DNA of 39,063 nucleotides, taken from the NCBI GenBank assembly GCA_046597185.1, contig JBKJLF010000705.1, positions 1 to 39,063 of the forward strand, given 5' to 3'. How positions within the stretch are numbered: the stretch's first letter is position 1; every line of letters begins with the position of its first letter. Below are positions 16,893 through 24,590 of this stretch, piece by piece. The notes under the pieces are model-generated. The model was not told where the DNA came from. It did no database searches and saw only the letters and a list, made by a program, of their open reading frames with translations. This stretch comes from CAMBDR01 sp046597185 (GTDB taxonomy: Bacteria; Pseudomonadota; Gammaproteobacteria; Burkholderiales; Burkholderiaceae_D). Made by a program: the position numbers and the translations under genes.

Positions 16893-17669
16893 TCAGGGAA
16901 TGGTTTCACCTTGTATCAGGCGTTGCAAGGCTTCCGGGTTACGAATAATCAAACGATGGGCTTCTTTTTCCACAATCCCTTGTTGCGTCAACGTGAGCAG
17001 GGCGCGCGTGACGGTTTCGCGGCTGGTGTTAATCATGTTTGCAATATCTTGATGCGTTGGCAAGTTTTCCACCACATTCGGGCTATCCGGATTTTTTTGC
17101 CGCAATAACACCAAAAAGGTATAAATGCGCCGGGTGGCATTATTAATGCTGAGTAAGGCGCGAAATTCGGAATCGCGTTGAATTTTTTGTGCCAGGTGGC
17201 GCAGCATTTGGTTGGCGACCGATGGCGAGTGCGAAAACAGGTGCAGCGCCGTCGGCGCGGGTAAAAACGCGACCAGGGCTTCGCTGGTGGCCACTACCGA
17301 GGCGGAGCGGGTGGAGCCGTTAATGACGGCAATTTCGCCAAAAAAGTCGCCCGGCACCAACATGCGCAAACCAATCGCGCGGCCATCTTCGGTCACATCA
17401 ATCACTTGCAATTGGCCGGAGAGCAAAAATAGCAAACCGTCACCGCTGCCGCCTTTTTGCAAAACCACATCGCGCTTATTGTATTGACGAAAGCGCAAGG
17501 CGCTTTTGACGCGAATAATTTCATCATCGGATAAGTCCGCCAGCAGCGGAATCTTGCGCAAATGAACTTGAACATTTTGCCGCGCCGCAGTACCATCGCC
17601 AGCCTGTGCTTCGGGCTGGTTTGCGTCATCGGGGTTAATTACGGTCATTTCGAGGCCAGAGGGCATCAT
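16893..17669 (-). CDS. Crp/Fnr family transcriptional regulator
   Basis: This 258-residue protein has a cyclic-nucleotide-binding beta-roll (about 35-150), a dimer helix and a C-terminal winged helix (about 180-250). The phosphate-binding cassette FFGEIAVINGSTRSASVVA keeps Glu, Arg and Ser residues that bind cAMP in E. coli CRP; the Thr127 equivalent appears to be Asp and Arg123 appears to be Lys, so the ligand may differ. The recognition helix reads TSRETVTRALLTL, with the Arg-Glu-x3-Arg set that reads TGTGA in CRP. No Fe-S cysteines of Fnr type are seen. It lies 69 bases behind the Slam-like gene on the same strand. It is the obvious candidate to act at the three TGTGA-N6-TCACA sites at 19112, 20836 and 26732. 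Confidence 0.93.
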   Translation of the reverse strand: MMPSGLEMTVINPDDANQPEAQAGDGTAARQNVQVHLRKIPLLADLSDDEIIRVKSALRFRQYNKRDVVLQKGGSGDGLLFLLSGQLQVIDVTEDGRAIGLRMLVPGDFFGEIAVINGSTRSASVVATSEALVAFLPAPTALHLFSHSPSVANQMLRHLAQKIQRDSEFRALLSINNATRRIYTFLVLLRQKNPDSPNVVENLPTHQDIANMINTSRETVTRALLTLTQQGIVEKEAHRLIIRNPEALQRLIQGETIP

Positions 17670-17698
17670 GCTTGCATTTCGGTGAGTTGTCTAAAACA

Positions 17699-17728
17699 GC
17701 GCTATTTTAGCGCAAAATCGATTTTGCG
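17699..17728. repeat. Two overlapping palindromes between the Slam-like and Crp genes
   Basis: GCGCTA-TTT-TAGCGC (17699-17713) overlaps the perfect 18-bp palindrome CGCAAAATCGATTTTGCG (17711-17728). They share three bases, so the two hairpins exclude each other in RNA. They could act as an attenuator or terminator between the two genes, or as an operator for the regulator. Confidence 0.55.
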
Positions 17729-17738
17729 TAAGTCCTGA

Positions 17739-19028
17739 TTAGTATTGCCACAGCCAGTTGAGCTGCAATTGGCGGTTTTGGTATTGGTAGATGGAAATAT
17801 TTTCGCGATTCCAGGTTTGCCGCCATTCGAGTTGCACACTTTGTCTGGCACCCAGCGGATATTGTAAGCCCGCGCGCAAAATATTGGTTTCCTGATCGCG
17901 CCGTCGATCAATCAGACCCGGCAAATAATCGGTTTGACCGAACCAGGTTTGGTGCGTCCAGGCAATATCACCCAGCAAATTGCCCTTGATGGGGCTGCGC
18001 CACTGTAGGCTGGAAAGCCAGCCTTTGCGCTCGCCCCCCGGGCGCGCGGCGCTACCGCGATCAATTAAATACCCGGTACTGGCTTGCAAAGTCGATTGCC
18101 CGGCTTGCCAGCCAAGGTGGGCGCGTAATTCCAGGTTATTTGCATTGAAATTGCTCAGCGTTAAATATTGCGTGTGCGAAAGGTTGGCAGAGAAGCCTAC
18201 TTGCCAGCGTTCCGACAGCCTGAGCGGTGGGCTAATACGCATTTGCAATTGCGATTGGCGTTGATAGAGTTCACCGCCCAAACCGACCCAACCCGTCAGC
18301 GCGGTATTTTTGCCGGTCCAGCTGCCCAGACGCCAATTTTGTTCAAAGCCGATAAATAAAGCCGTATTATTGTAGCGATTCAAATGATCATTGCTGCGGG
18401 CGAACAATTGCACAAAGCCCAAGCCACCGTTGGAAGTTAATTCGAGCGAATAATCGGCATTAAGTGTGGTGAAATGGTCGGGGCGCGGTAAAAATTCGGG
18501 CGACAATTGCAATTCAATTTGCCCTGTGCCACGTGGAATGGAAAAAATCGGATTCGATGCGCCTTGATTCACATTTTGATCATAGCCGCGCCCTAGGCTG
18601 ATATTGGTGTGGCTTTGGCGTTTAAATTGTTTGCAACCCAGCGAACGTTGTAGCGCGATAATTTCTGCAATCGCAGGTTCCGGCGGAAAGCGTTGTTCAA
18701 TCGCCTTAAAAAACGCGTCGGCTTCGGCCTCGTTGCCAATTTGGCATTGAATCATGGCCAATTCCATATAGGCACCGGCGTGGTAGGGCGCTTGGGCAAT
18801 CAAACGATTCAAGGTGATATTGGCATCGCCTTTGCGGCCTTCTGCAATCGATTTGAGTGCTTCTATATAGAGTAGATCGGCTTCATTGGGCGAAATTTCG
18901 GGCGCGCTTTCTTGCGCATGCGCAAGCTGGCCCATGAGCAGCGCCCACAAGGTCAGCAACAGGGCCTGGGCCGCCATGCGTTTGCAGACTTGCTTTGGCG
19001 CAAAATGTGTAAAAAGAATAATTCGCAC
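17739..19028 (-). CDS. TPR plus outer-membrane beta-barrel protein, Slam-like (type XI secretion family)
   Basis: This protein probably sits in the outer membrane and helps move a partner protein to the surface. From a GTG start it has basic residues and a hydrophobic signal ending LAHAQ (about residue 39). TPR-like helices follow (about 47-130). The remaining 300 residues alternate like beta strands, starting ISLGRGYDQNVNQGASN, which resembles the opening of the DUF560/Slam barrel, and ending with aromatic QLNWLWQY as outer-membrane barrels do. At 429 residues it is near Slam size. The divergent neighbour has a cargo-like C-terminal barrel. An internal ATG at 18977 is possible, but it would lose the basic part of the signal. 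The family is inferred by eye. Confidence 0.65.
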   Translation of the reverse strand: MRIILFTHFAPKQVCKRMAAQALLLTLWALLMGQLAHAQESAPEISPNEADLLYIEALKSIAEGRKGDANITLNRLIAQAPYHAGAYMELAMIQCQIGNEAEADAFFKAIEQRFPPEPAIAEIIALQRSLGCKQFKRQSHTNISLGRGYDQNVNQGASNPIFSIPRGTGQIELQLSPEFLPRPDHFTTLNADYSLELTSNGGLGFVQLFARSNDHLNRYNNTALFIGFEQNWRLGSWTGKNTALTGWVGLGGELYQRQSQLQMRISPPLRLSERWQVGFSANLSHTQYLTLSNFNANNLELRAHLGWQAGQSTLQASTGYLIDRGSAARPGGERKGWLSSLQWRSPIKGNLLGDIAWTHQTWFGQTDYLPGLIDRRRDQETNILRAGLQYPLGARQSVQLEWRQTWNRENISIYQYQNRQLQLNWLWQY

Positions 19029-19111
19029 AATGTCGATTTTCAGGTTTAGCTCAGGTTTGATTCAGGTTTTGCCCAAGGCTGGCAGAGTAACAGGGTTAAT
19101 ATATGCTAAAA

Positions 19112-19127
19112 TGTGATGGCTGTCACA
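19112..19127. promoter_or_regulatory. CRP-type site 1 (Slam-like/FecR divergent promoter region)
   Basis: TGTGA-TGGCTG-TCACA is a perfect match to the CRP consensus. Wider symmetry is AAATGTGA...TCACAGAATTT. It lies between two divergent genes, 48 bases before the FecR start and 84 bases from the Slam-like start. A TGCTAAAAT extended -10 (19104-19112) abuts the site on the plus strand, which could mean repression of that promoter or activation of the divergent one. Confidence 0.75.
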
Positions 19128-19174
19128 GAATTTGCCGAAATAAAGCGGAAAATGGCAGAAAAAAGGGGGCTATC

Positions 19175-20494
19175 ATGGTGCGACTATGCGTATTAAGTGT
19201 TGTAAGTTTGTTTGTTGCGGCTTTTGCACAAGCAGGTGAGGCGGGGCGGATTGTTTTCGTCACCGGGGCGGCGTATAGCGCCAATGTTGCTTTGCAGCAG
19301 GGGCAAGCCATTGCGGAAGGGGCGGAGCTGAGCACCGGGGCGGACGGTTATGTCTATTTAAAGACGGTCGATAATGGATTTTTGATTTTGCGGCCCGCAA
19401 CCCGCGCGCGCATTGTGGCTTACCATATTGATGCAGTCAATCCGGCCAATACCCGTATCAAATTTGAATTAATCAGTGGTGTGGCGCGTAGTATTTCCGG
19501 GCAGGCTGTGAAGGCGGCGCGGCAAAATTTCCGTTTTAATACGCCGGTTGCGGCAATTGGGGTGCGCGGCACCGATTTTACCGTGTTCACCAATAACGAA
19601 ACCTCACGCGTGGCGGTGTTTTCAGGCGGTATTGTGGTCAGTGGCTTTGCCGGGGCGTGTGGCCCTGAAGGTACAGGCCCTTGTGAAGGTGGCGGCAGCC
19701 ATGAATTGACGGCCAGCCAGGTCGGACAGTTATTGCAGGTCAAGCGCGGTCAGGCGGCACCGCAGTTATTAAATGGCAATGTCTTGCCGCCGGACCTTGC
19801 GCCTGCGCGTAGCGATGAGCCAAAGGTGGCCAATGCTGGCAATACCAATCTGGCGCAAACTGAGCTTAGTCTCGATCCCGAAAAAAATGCTTCGCTGGTG
19901 GTGCGCAATATTACACCCACGCCGTCGCCTGTCATCCCCACGTCCACGCCGGTGGTAACGCCGCCGCCAGTGGTGGTGCCAGTGGTGGAGCAAAAGCAAA
20001 TTGTTTGGGGACGTTGGCAAGCGGTGTTGGATAAAGCGGCCCAGGTGGATTTGCTGAAAGAACTCAATCAAGGCGGCAAGGCGGTTGGGCAAGCGGGGGA
20101 TTATGTGGTGGTGCGCACCAAGGGCGCGGATTTGCAGTTGCCGCAGCAAGGCAGCGTGGGGTTTACCCTGCAAGGCAGCGAGGCGGTGATACGCGAAGAT
20201 GTCAGCAATAAAGTAAAGCTGGTCAATATCGAAAATGCGCGCTTGCAGTTTGATTTTGGTAAGCGCAACTTTAGCACCAGCTTTGATTTGGTGAGCCAGG
20301 CGGAGCGCTTTAAATTGCAATCGCAAGGCGGTTTCAGTAAAGATGGCAGCTTGTTTGGTGACTTGGTGTTTGGGCCGACCAATATCAGCGTGAATGGCAG
20401 TTTGGGGCCGGATGGCAATAGTGCAGCGTATACCTTCAGGGGGCGGCTGGATTCGAATCGTGTTGCTTCGGGTGTGACTTATTGGGGTAAATGA
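19175..20494 (+). CDS. Secreted FecR-domain protein with C-terminal barrel resembling Slam cargo
   Basis: The 439-residue protein starts at the ATG after AAAAGGGGGC and has a signal peptide ending near AFAQAGEA, with no lipobox Cys. A FecR domain (about 45-150) includes FRFNTPVAAIGVRGTDFTVF. A small CGPEGTGPC loop, possibly a disulfide, follows. A Pro-rich spacer (about 255-285) leads to a C-terminal region (about 290-439) of short strands such as NARLQFDFGKRNFSTSFDL and GSLFGDLVFGPTNISVNGSL. This pattern resembles the handle barrel of TbpB-type and other Slam cargo. Together with the divergent Slam-like gene it suggests an exported cargo protein. No sigma factor or FecA partner is nearby, so classic FecR signalling is unlikely. 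The barrel likeness is by eye. Confidence 0.75.
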   Translation: MVRLCVLSVVSLFVAAFAQAGEAGRIVFVTGAAYSANVALQQGQAIAEGAELSTGADGYVYLKTVDNGFLILRPATRARIVAYHIDAVNPANTRIKFELISGVARSISGQAVKAARQNFRFNTPVAAIGVRGTDFTVFTNNETSRVAVFSGGIVVSGFAGACGPEGTGPCEGGGSHELTASQVGQLLQVKRGQAAPQLLNGNVLPPDLAPARSDEPKVANAGNTNLAQTELSLDPEKNASLVVRNITPTPSPVIPTSTPVVTPPPVVVPVVEQKQIVWGRWQAVLDKAAQVDLLKELNQGGKAVGQAGDYVVVRTKGADLQLPQQGSVGFTLQGSEAVIREDVSNKVKLVNIENARLQFDFGKRNFSTSFDLVSQAERFKLQSQGGFSKDGSLFGDLVFGPTNISVNGSLGPDGNSAAYTFRGRLDSNRVASGVTYWGK

Positions 20495-20548
20495 GTGGGG
20501 CAAATGAGTGGGGTAAATGAGTGGGGCAAATGAGTTGTGTAAGTGAGT
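20484..20548 (+). repeat. 13-bp tandem repeat, four near-identical units plus one degenerate
   Basis: The unit is GGGGYAAATGAGT, with alternating T and C at position 5, followed by TGTGTAAGTGAGT. The FecR stop codon (TGA 20492-20494) is in the first unit. Because 13 is not a multiple of three, later units are read in other frames. Each unit contains TGA. Confidence 0.85.
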
Positions 20549-20965
20549 TTGCTGTTGTTGGAAGCGTAGAGGCTGGCTTGCCATTGGCATGCTGGCCTTT
20601 GTGTTTGTGGTGGCGCAGCAAAAGGGTGTGTTGCGTGGATTGTACGACATGTTGCGCCAAACGGACTTATCTCAGGTATAATCCGGCGCTGCCATTGTGT
20701 TATTTTGGTTGCTGTTGTTGGGATTGATTCAATTGAGCGAAAACATTTGATTTGTATGAATGTTTCGGTCAAAATCCCGGGTGGCGCAGGTTTTGTGGTG
20801 AAAATCCCTCAATCTGGAAGGTTTTTATAGTTTCTTGTGATGACCATCACATTAAATCGTAAGGGTCTTCTGCCATCATTCGTTACGTTACCTTGCGGGT
20901 TGCGGGTTGCGAGAAGCGTCTTGCGATTCTGCAAAATTTATGTGTTAAAAATCATGGAGCTTTAA
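20549..20965 (+). other. Long leader region before the S-layer-like gene
   Basis: No gene is supported here. A TATAAT box at 20677-20682 with weak TTGCGC upstream, and a TATAGT at 20826-20831 just before the CRP-type site, are promoter candidates. A loose inverted repeat AAACATT/AATGTTT lies at about 20742-20766. Short GTTGCGG-like repeats occur near 20896-20930. GGAG stands eight bases before the gene's ATG. A long untranslated leader would suit a very abundant protein. Confidence 0.45.
20836..20851. promoter_or_regulatory. CRP-type site 2 (S-layer-like gene)
   Basis: TGTGA-TGACCA-TCACA is a perfect consensus match, 114 bases before the ATG. TATAGT (20826-20831) ends four bases upstream, the same order of -10-like box then site as at site 1. 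Confidence 0.75.
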
Positions 20966-23900
20966 ATGACTACTATCAATTCGGATATCGCGAATAGTGT
21001 GCAACAACTGTATGTTGCTTATTTTAACCGTCCCGCCGATGTTGGCGGTTTAAACTACTGGGCCAGTGTGGTTGCTGCACAAGGCGGCAGCACTGCTGCT
21101 GTTAGCGCTTCGTTTGCCAAGTCAGCAGAATATACGACTGCTTTCGCAGGTAAGGTAAGCCTACAAATTGTCGATCAGATTTATCAAAATTTGTTTGGCC
21201 GTCCTGCTGAAATTGGTGGCTTGACGTATTGGAGCTTGTTGTTGGATCAGGGTAAAATTACCATTGACAACGTGGTAACCCAAGTTGCTGCTGGCGCACA
21301 AGGTAGCGATTTGACTGCCTACGGCAATAAAGTGGCCGCTGCCGGATTGTTTACCACTGCTTTGGATAGCGCTAGCTCTGCCTTGGCTTACATTGGTACT
21401 GCTGCTGCTCAATCTGCCAAAGATTACATCTCATCGATTACTACCAACGAAACATTTGCCGCCCAAACTACGCCAGCCGCCATTACAACGGCCGTAGCCA
21501 ATTTGGTTGCTGCGAATGCTAGCCAAAGCAATAGCCCACAAACCGTGCAGCTGACCGCTGCCCCCGATAGCTTTATCCCAACCAGCACGCAGAAATTTGC
21601 TGGTAATGATACTTTCATTGCACTTGGTACTGTAGCTGGCGGCCAAACTTTCACTTCGTTCGATGTCATTGACGGTGGTTTGGGTACTAATACATTCAAA
21701 GTTATTTCTGCTACTAGCGCTGACTTCGCGCTGCCTACGACTGCATCAGTTAAGAATTTCCAAAATGCTGAAATCACTGGTGATGCCGTAATTTCTGGTG
21801 ACGTATCCGGCTGGACCGGTTTGACCAAACTGACTGCTTCTTCGGTGGGTGGTGTGAATTTGACTGCTGCTGCAACCACTGCAGTTACCTACGCAGGAAC
21901 GGGCGGCGCAGCTGGCGAAAAAATTACTGGTGGTGCTGCTGTTAGCGTTAATATCAGTACTGGCTCACTGGGCGATATCAATATTTCCAAAGGCACTGGC
22001 GCATTGACCTTTATTCACGCTGGCGGTGGTAGTGGTGCTACAACACTGGATTCGACCACAGGCAATGTGACTTCGACTGAAACAGGCACAACCGCTGGCA
22101 CGTTGACTATCAGCAAAACCACGGGCAGTGTTACTGCTACCCGTACTGGTGCTGGTACTGGCACGATTAATGTTACTGGTTCAACTGGCACCGTGGCTGT
22201 AAGCAATGCACACTCGGGCGCAGGCGGTGACATCACAGTTTCTGGCGGCACAACCATCAGCGTAACCCAAACCAGCACGAATGCTGTTAATACAACAGTC
22301 GCTAACGGCGCGGTAGCTGTTACTGGCGGCGCAACAACTACAGCGGTAACGGTTAATAATGCGGTTGCTGCTACTGCATCAGCAACGGTTGCTGGCGCTA
22401 CTCTTAATACTGTTACCATTGCTGATGCAAACTATATGAAGAGCGCGGCAGGCACCATCACCAGTGCAACGGTGACAGGCTTTAGTACTTTATCAATCAG
22501 TGACGCTGCATTAACTACATTGAGCGTTACAGGCGGTACTGGCAACATTATTATCGACAATACGCCTACCGCTGCGGTTGTTGGCCCACCAGCCTTCCCA
22601 ATTCAACCAACTGCAACAACATTGGGCTTGACTATTAATGGTCAAACTGGCGGTACTTTGGATGATGCTGATATTTACACCACATTGAATGTTACAACAG
22701 CAGGTACTGCGAATTCCACCTTGGCGAACGTCACGTTTGGTGCAGCAACTGCGTTGACAGTTGCTGGTACAAAAGGCTTGACGTTGACTTCGGCTGCTGG
22801 CTTGACAGCTTTGAAGACTGTGACGGTCTCCGGTTCCGCTGGCATAACCGCCAATTTAAGTGGTGCGACTGTGACTTCAGTTAGCACTGCTGCGACGACA
22901 GGTGCTTCGACCGTGACTATTGATGGCTCGAAAGCAACCTTTGCTGGCGGCGCTGGCGTAGATAAGGTTACCTTGGCTACTGGTGCGACCAAAACCGTGA
23001 CTTTGGGCGATGGCGATGACTCCCTGACAGTAGGCGCATTGGTTCCAACAGCCGCCTTGAGTGGTGGTGCAGGTACTGATACTTTGAGCATTGATGCAAC
23101 TGCTGCTGCAACGGCATCTGGGTCGCCAGCATTTGCTGGTTTGGTAACAGGTTTTGAAAGCCTGATTTTGACTGGCTCTACCAACCAAACCGTTGATCTG
23201 GCCGTTTTGGGTAACTTCAACAAAGTGACTACAAGCGGTGGCAATGGCTTGACATTGAGTAACTTGCCAACGGGTGGTACTTTGGTATTGAATGGTGCGG
23301 GCACCGCTTATACCGTGAGCAATACAGCCTTTGCTGGCGGCGCTAACGATATTTTGAACCTGATTTTGACGGATGGCTCAGGTGCTGGTGTGGCGTTTGC
23401 AAGTACGGGTGTGACCGCCGCCAATGTGGAAACCATCAATGTCACGACAACCGATACCCAAGCTACGCCAAGCGGTACTTTCAATGACAGCGTTACTTTG
23501 TCGGGTAATTCGGCCAAGTCGATTGTTGTTACCGGTAACGCTGGTTTGACTTTGACTGCTGCCAGTACAGCGGCAACCAATGTTGACGCAAGTGGCATCA
23601 CTGGTACGACTACAGGTGGCTTTACCTGGACTTCCGGTGCATTGGCTGCTGATGCGGTCGTTAAAGGTAGCGTAGCTGGTACCAACTCAATTAATCTGGC
23701 AGCCGATGTTGCTGGTGGTGTGACTTACACTGGTGGCACAGGAATTGATGATGTGACACTGGGCGCGAGTTCCAAGGCTCATACTATCAATTTGGGTGGC
23801 GGCACGACAGCCAACTCCGTAACAGGTGGCAGTGCAAATGGTATCGTGACTGTGAACAGTACTTCGACTGGTGCAGATAGTGTTACTTTGGGCAACGGTG

Positions 23901-24436
23901 CGAATATCGTTAATCTGGGCAATGGTGCGAATGCCTTCACTGCTGGTTCGGGTAACAATACTTACACAGGCGGTACAGGTGTTGATGCCGTTAGCGTTGG
24001 TGCTGGTGCCAATACCATTACCTTGGGGACTGGTCTGGATACGGTAACATTTACTGCAGTGCCTACTGGCGTGAACAGCTATTCCACAATTACCGATGCA
24101 CACAAAGGTGTCACACTTACCGTGGGTGACCTTGGCACTGAAACATTTGGTGCTAAAATTACCTTGGCTTCAACCGCTGTGTTCCAGGATTACGCCAATG
24201 CAGTTATCGCACAAGGTGGTAATTCGTCGGCCAACGGCCATTTCGGCTGGTTCCAGTTCACACAAACAGTGGGCGGCGTAACTTCAACTGACACTTATTT
24301 GGTTGAAAGCCGTCATGACGGTAGCGGTACTACCCCAGCTTTCGTTGCGGGCCAAGACTTTATCGTCAAATTGACTGGTGTGATTGATCTGTCGTTGGCT
24401 ACTGGCGGCACTACCAACATCATTACCTTGGGTTAA
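20966..24436 (+). CDS. DUF4214-containing S-layer-like / RTX-type secreted protein
   Basis: This 1156-residue protein is probably secreted whole through the type I system encoded downstream and assembled on the surface. It has no N-terminal signal peptide. DUF4214-like repeats open it (about 10-130): YVAYFNRPADVGGLNYW and YQNLFGRPAEIGGLTYW. The long body is very rich in Thr, Ala, Gly, Val and Ser, with no Cys that I can see. It contains degenerate calcium-binding repeats such as GGAGVDKV, LGDGDDSL and GGAGTDTL (about 660-705) and GGTGVDAV (about 1005). The C-terminal end, FIVKLTGVIDLSL then NIITLG, fits an uncleaved C-terminal secretion signal. Composition and size match S-layer proteins such as Caulobacter RsaA. 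An adhesin remains possible. GGAG lies before the ATG. Confidence 0.85.
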   Translation: MTTINSDIANSVQQLYVAYFNRPADVGGLNYWASVVAAQGGSTAAVSASFAKSAEYTTAFAGKVSLQIVDQIYQNLFGRPAEIGGLTYWSLLLDQGKITIDNVVTQVAAGAQGSDLTAYGNKVAAAGLFTTALDSASSALAYIGTAAAQSAKDYISSITTNETFAAQTTPAAITTAVANLVAANASQSNSPQTVQLTAAPDSFIPTSTQKFAGNDTFIALGTVAGGQTFTSFDVIDGGLGTNTFKVISATSADFALPTTASVKNFQNAEITGDAVISGDVSGWTGLTKLTASSVGGVNLTAAATTAVTYAGTGGAAGEKITGGAAVSVNISTGSLGDINISKGTGALTFIHAGGGSGATTLDSTTGNVTSTETGTTAGTLTISKTTGSVTATRTGAGTGTINVTGSTGTVAVSNAHSGAGGDITVSGGTTISVTQTSTNAVNTTVANGAVAVTGGATTTAVTVNNAVAATASATVAGATLNTVTIADANYMKSAAGTITSATVTGFSTLSISDAALTTLSVTGGTGNIIIDNTPTAAVVGPPAFPIQPTATTLGLTINGQTGGTLDDADIYTTLNVTTAGTANSTLANVTFGAATALTVAGTKGLTLTSAAGLTALKTVTVSGSAGITANLSGATVTSVSTAATTGASTVTIDGSKATFAGGAGVDKVTLATGATKTVTLGDGDDSLTVGALVPTAALSGGAGTDTLSIDATAAATASGSPAFAGLVTGFESLILTGSTNQTVDLAVLGNFNKVTTSGGNGLTLSNLPTGGTLVLNGAGTAYTVSNTAFAGGANDILNLILTDGSGAGVAFASTGVTAANVETINVTTTDTQATPSGTFNDSVTLSGNSAKSIVVTGNAGLTLTAASTAATNVDASGITGTTTGGFTWTSGALAADAVVKGSVAGTNSINLAADVAGGVTYTGGTGIDDVTLGASSKAHTINLGGGTTANSVTGGSANGIVTVNSTSTGADSVTLGNGANIVNLGNGANAFTAGSGNNTYTGGTGVDAVSVGAGANTITLGTGLDTVTFTAVPTGVNSYSTITDAHKGVTLTVGDLGTETFGAKITLASTAVFQDYANAVIAQGGNSSANGHFGWFQFTQTVGGVTSTDTYLVESRHDGSGTTPAFVAGQDFIVKLTGVIDLSLATGGTTNIITLG

Positions 24437-24526
24437 TTAAGGTGGTGATATGAGGAAGGGCAGTCTGCCTTCCTCGCCCAGCAAGTCAAAACAAGCAATA
24501 CGTAGATAACATATTCGTCATCTGCT

Positions 24527-24558
24527 AAAAAAGGCCAGACGCAAGTCTGGCCTTTTTA
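24527..24558. terminator. Strong intrinsic terminator
   Basis: The 13-bp arms AAAAAGGCCAGAC and GTCTGGCCTTTTT close over a GCAA loop and end in a T-run. It stops S-layer-like transcripts 90 bases after the stop codon. An extra GAGGAA...TTCCTC stem lies at 24452-24475, closer to the gene. Confidence 0.92.
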
Positions 24559-24590
24559 TTAGCCAGAGGCGAAGCAATCAGGAGTCTGAA

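Noticed and set aside
20484..20548. Possible CRISPR array
   Set aside because: The 13-bp units are directly adjacent, with no spacers and no cas genes.
19769..20650. 293-codon minus-strand frame opposite the FecR gene
   Set aside because: It lies opposite a gene with a signal peptide and FecR motif, and its beginning is only the 13-bp tandem repeat translated.
22675..23304. 209-codon and other minus-strand frames in the S-layer-like gene
   Set aside because: They are Val/Pro/Ala-rich reflections of its Thr/Ala/Gly-rich codons.
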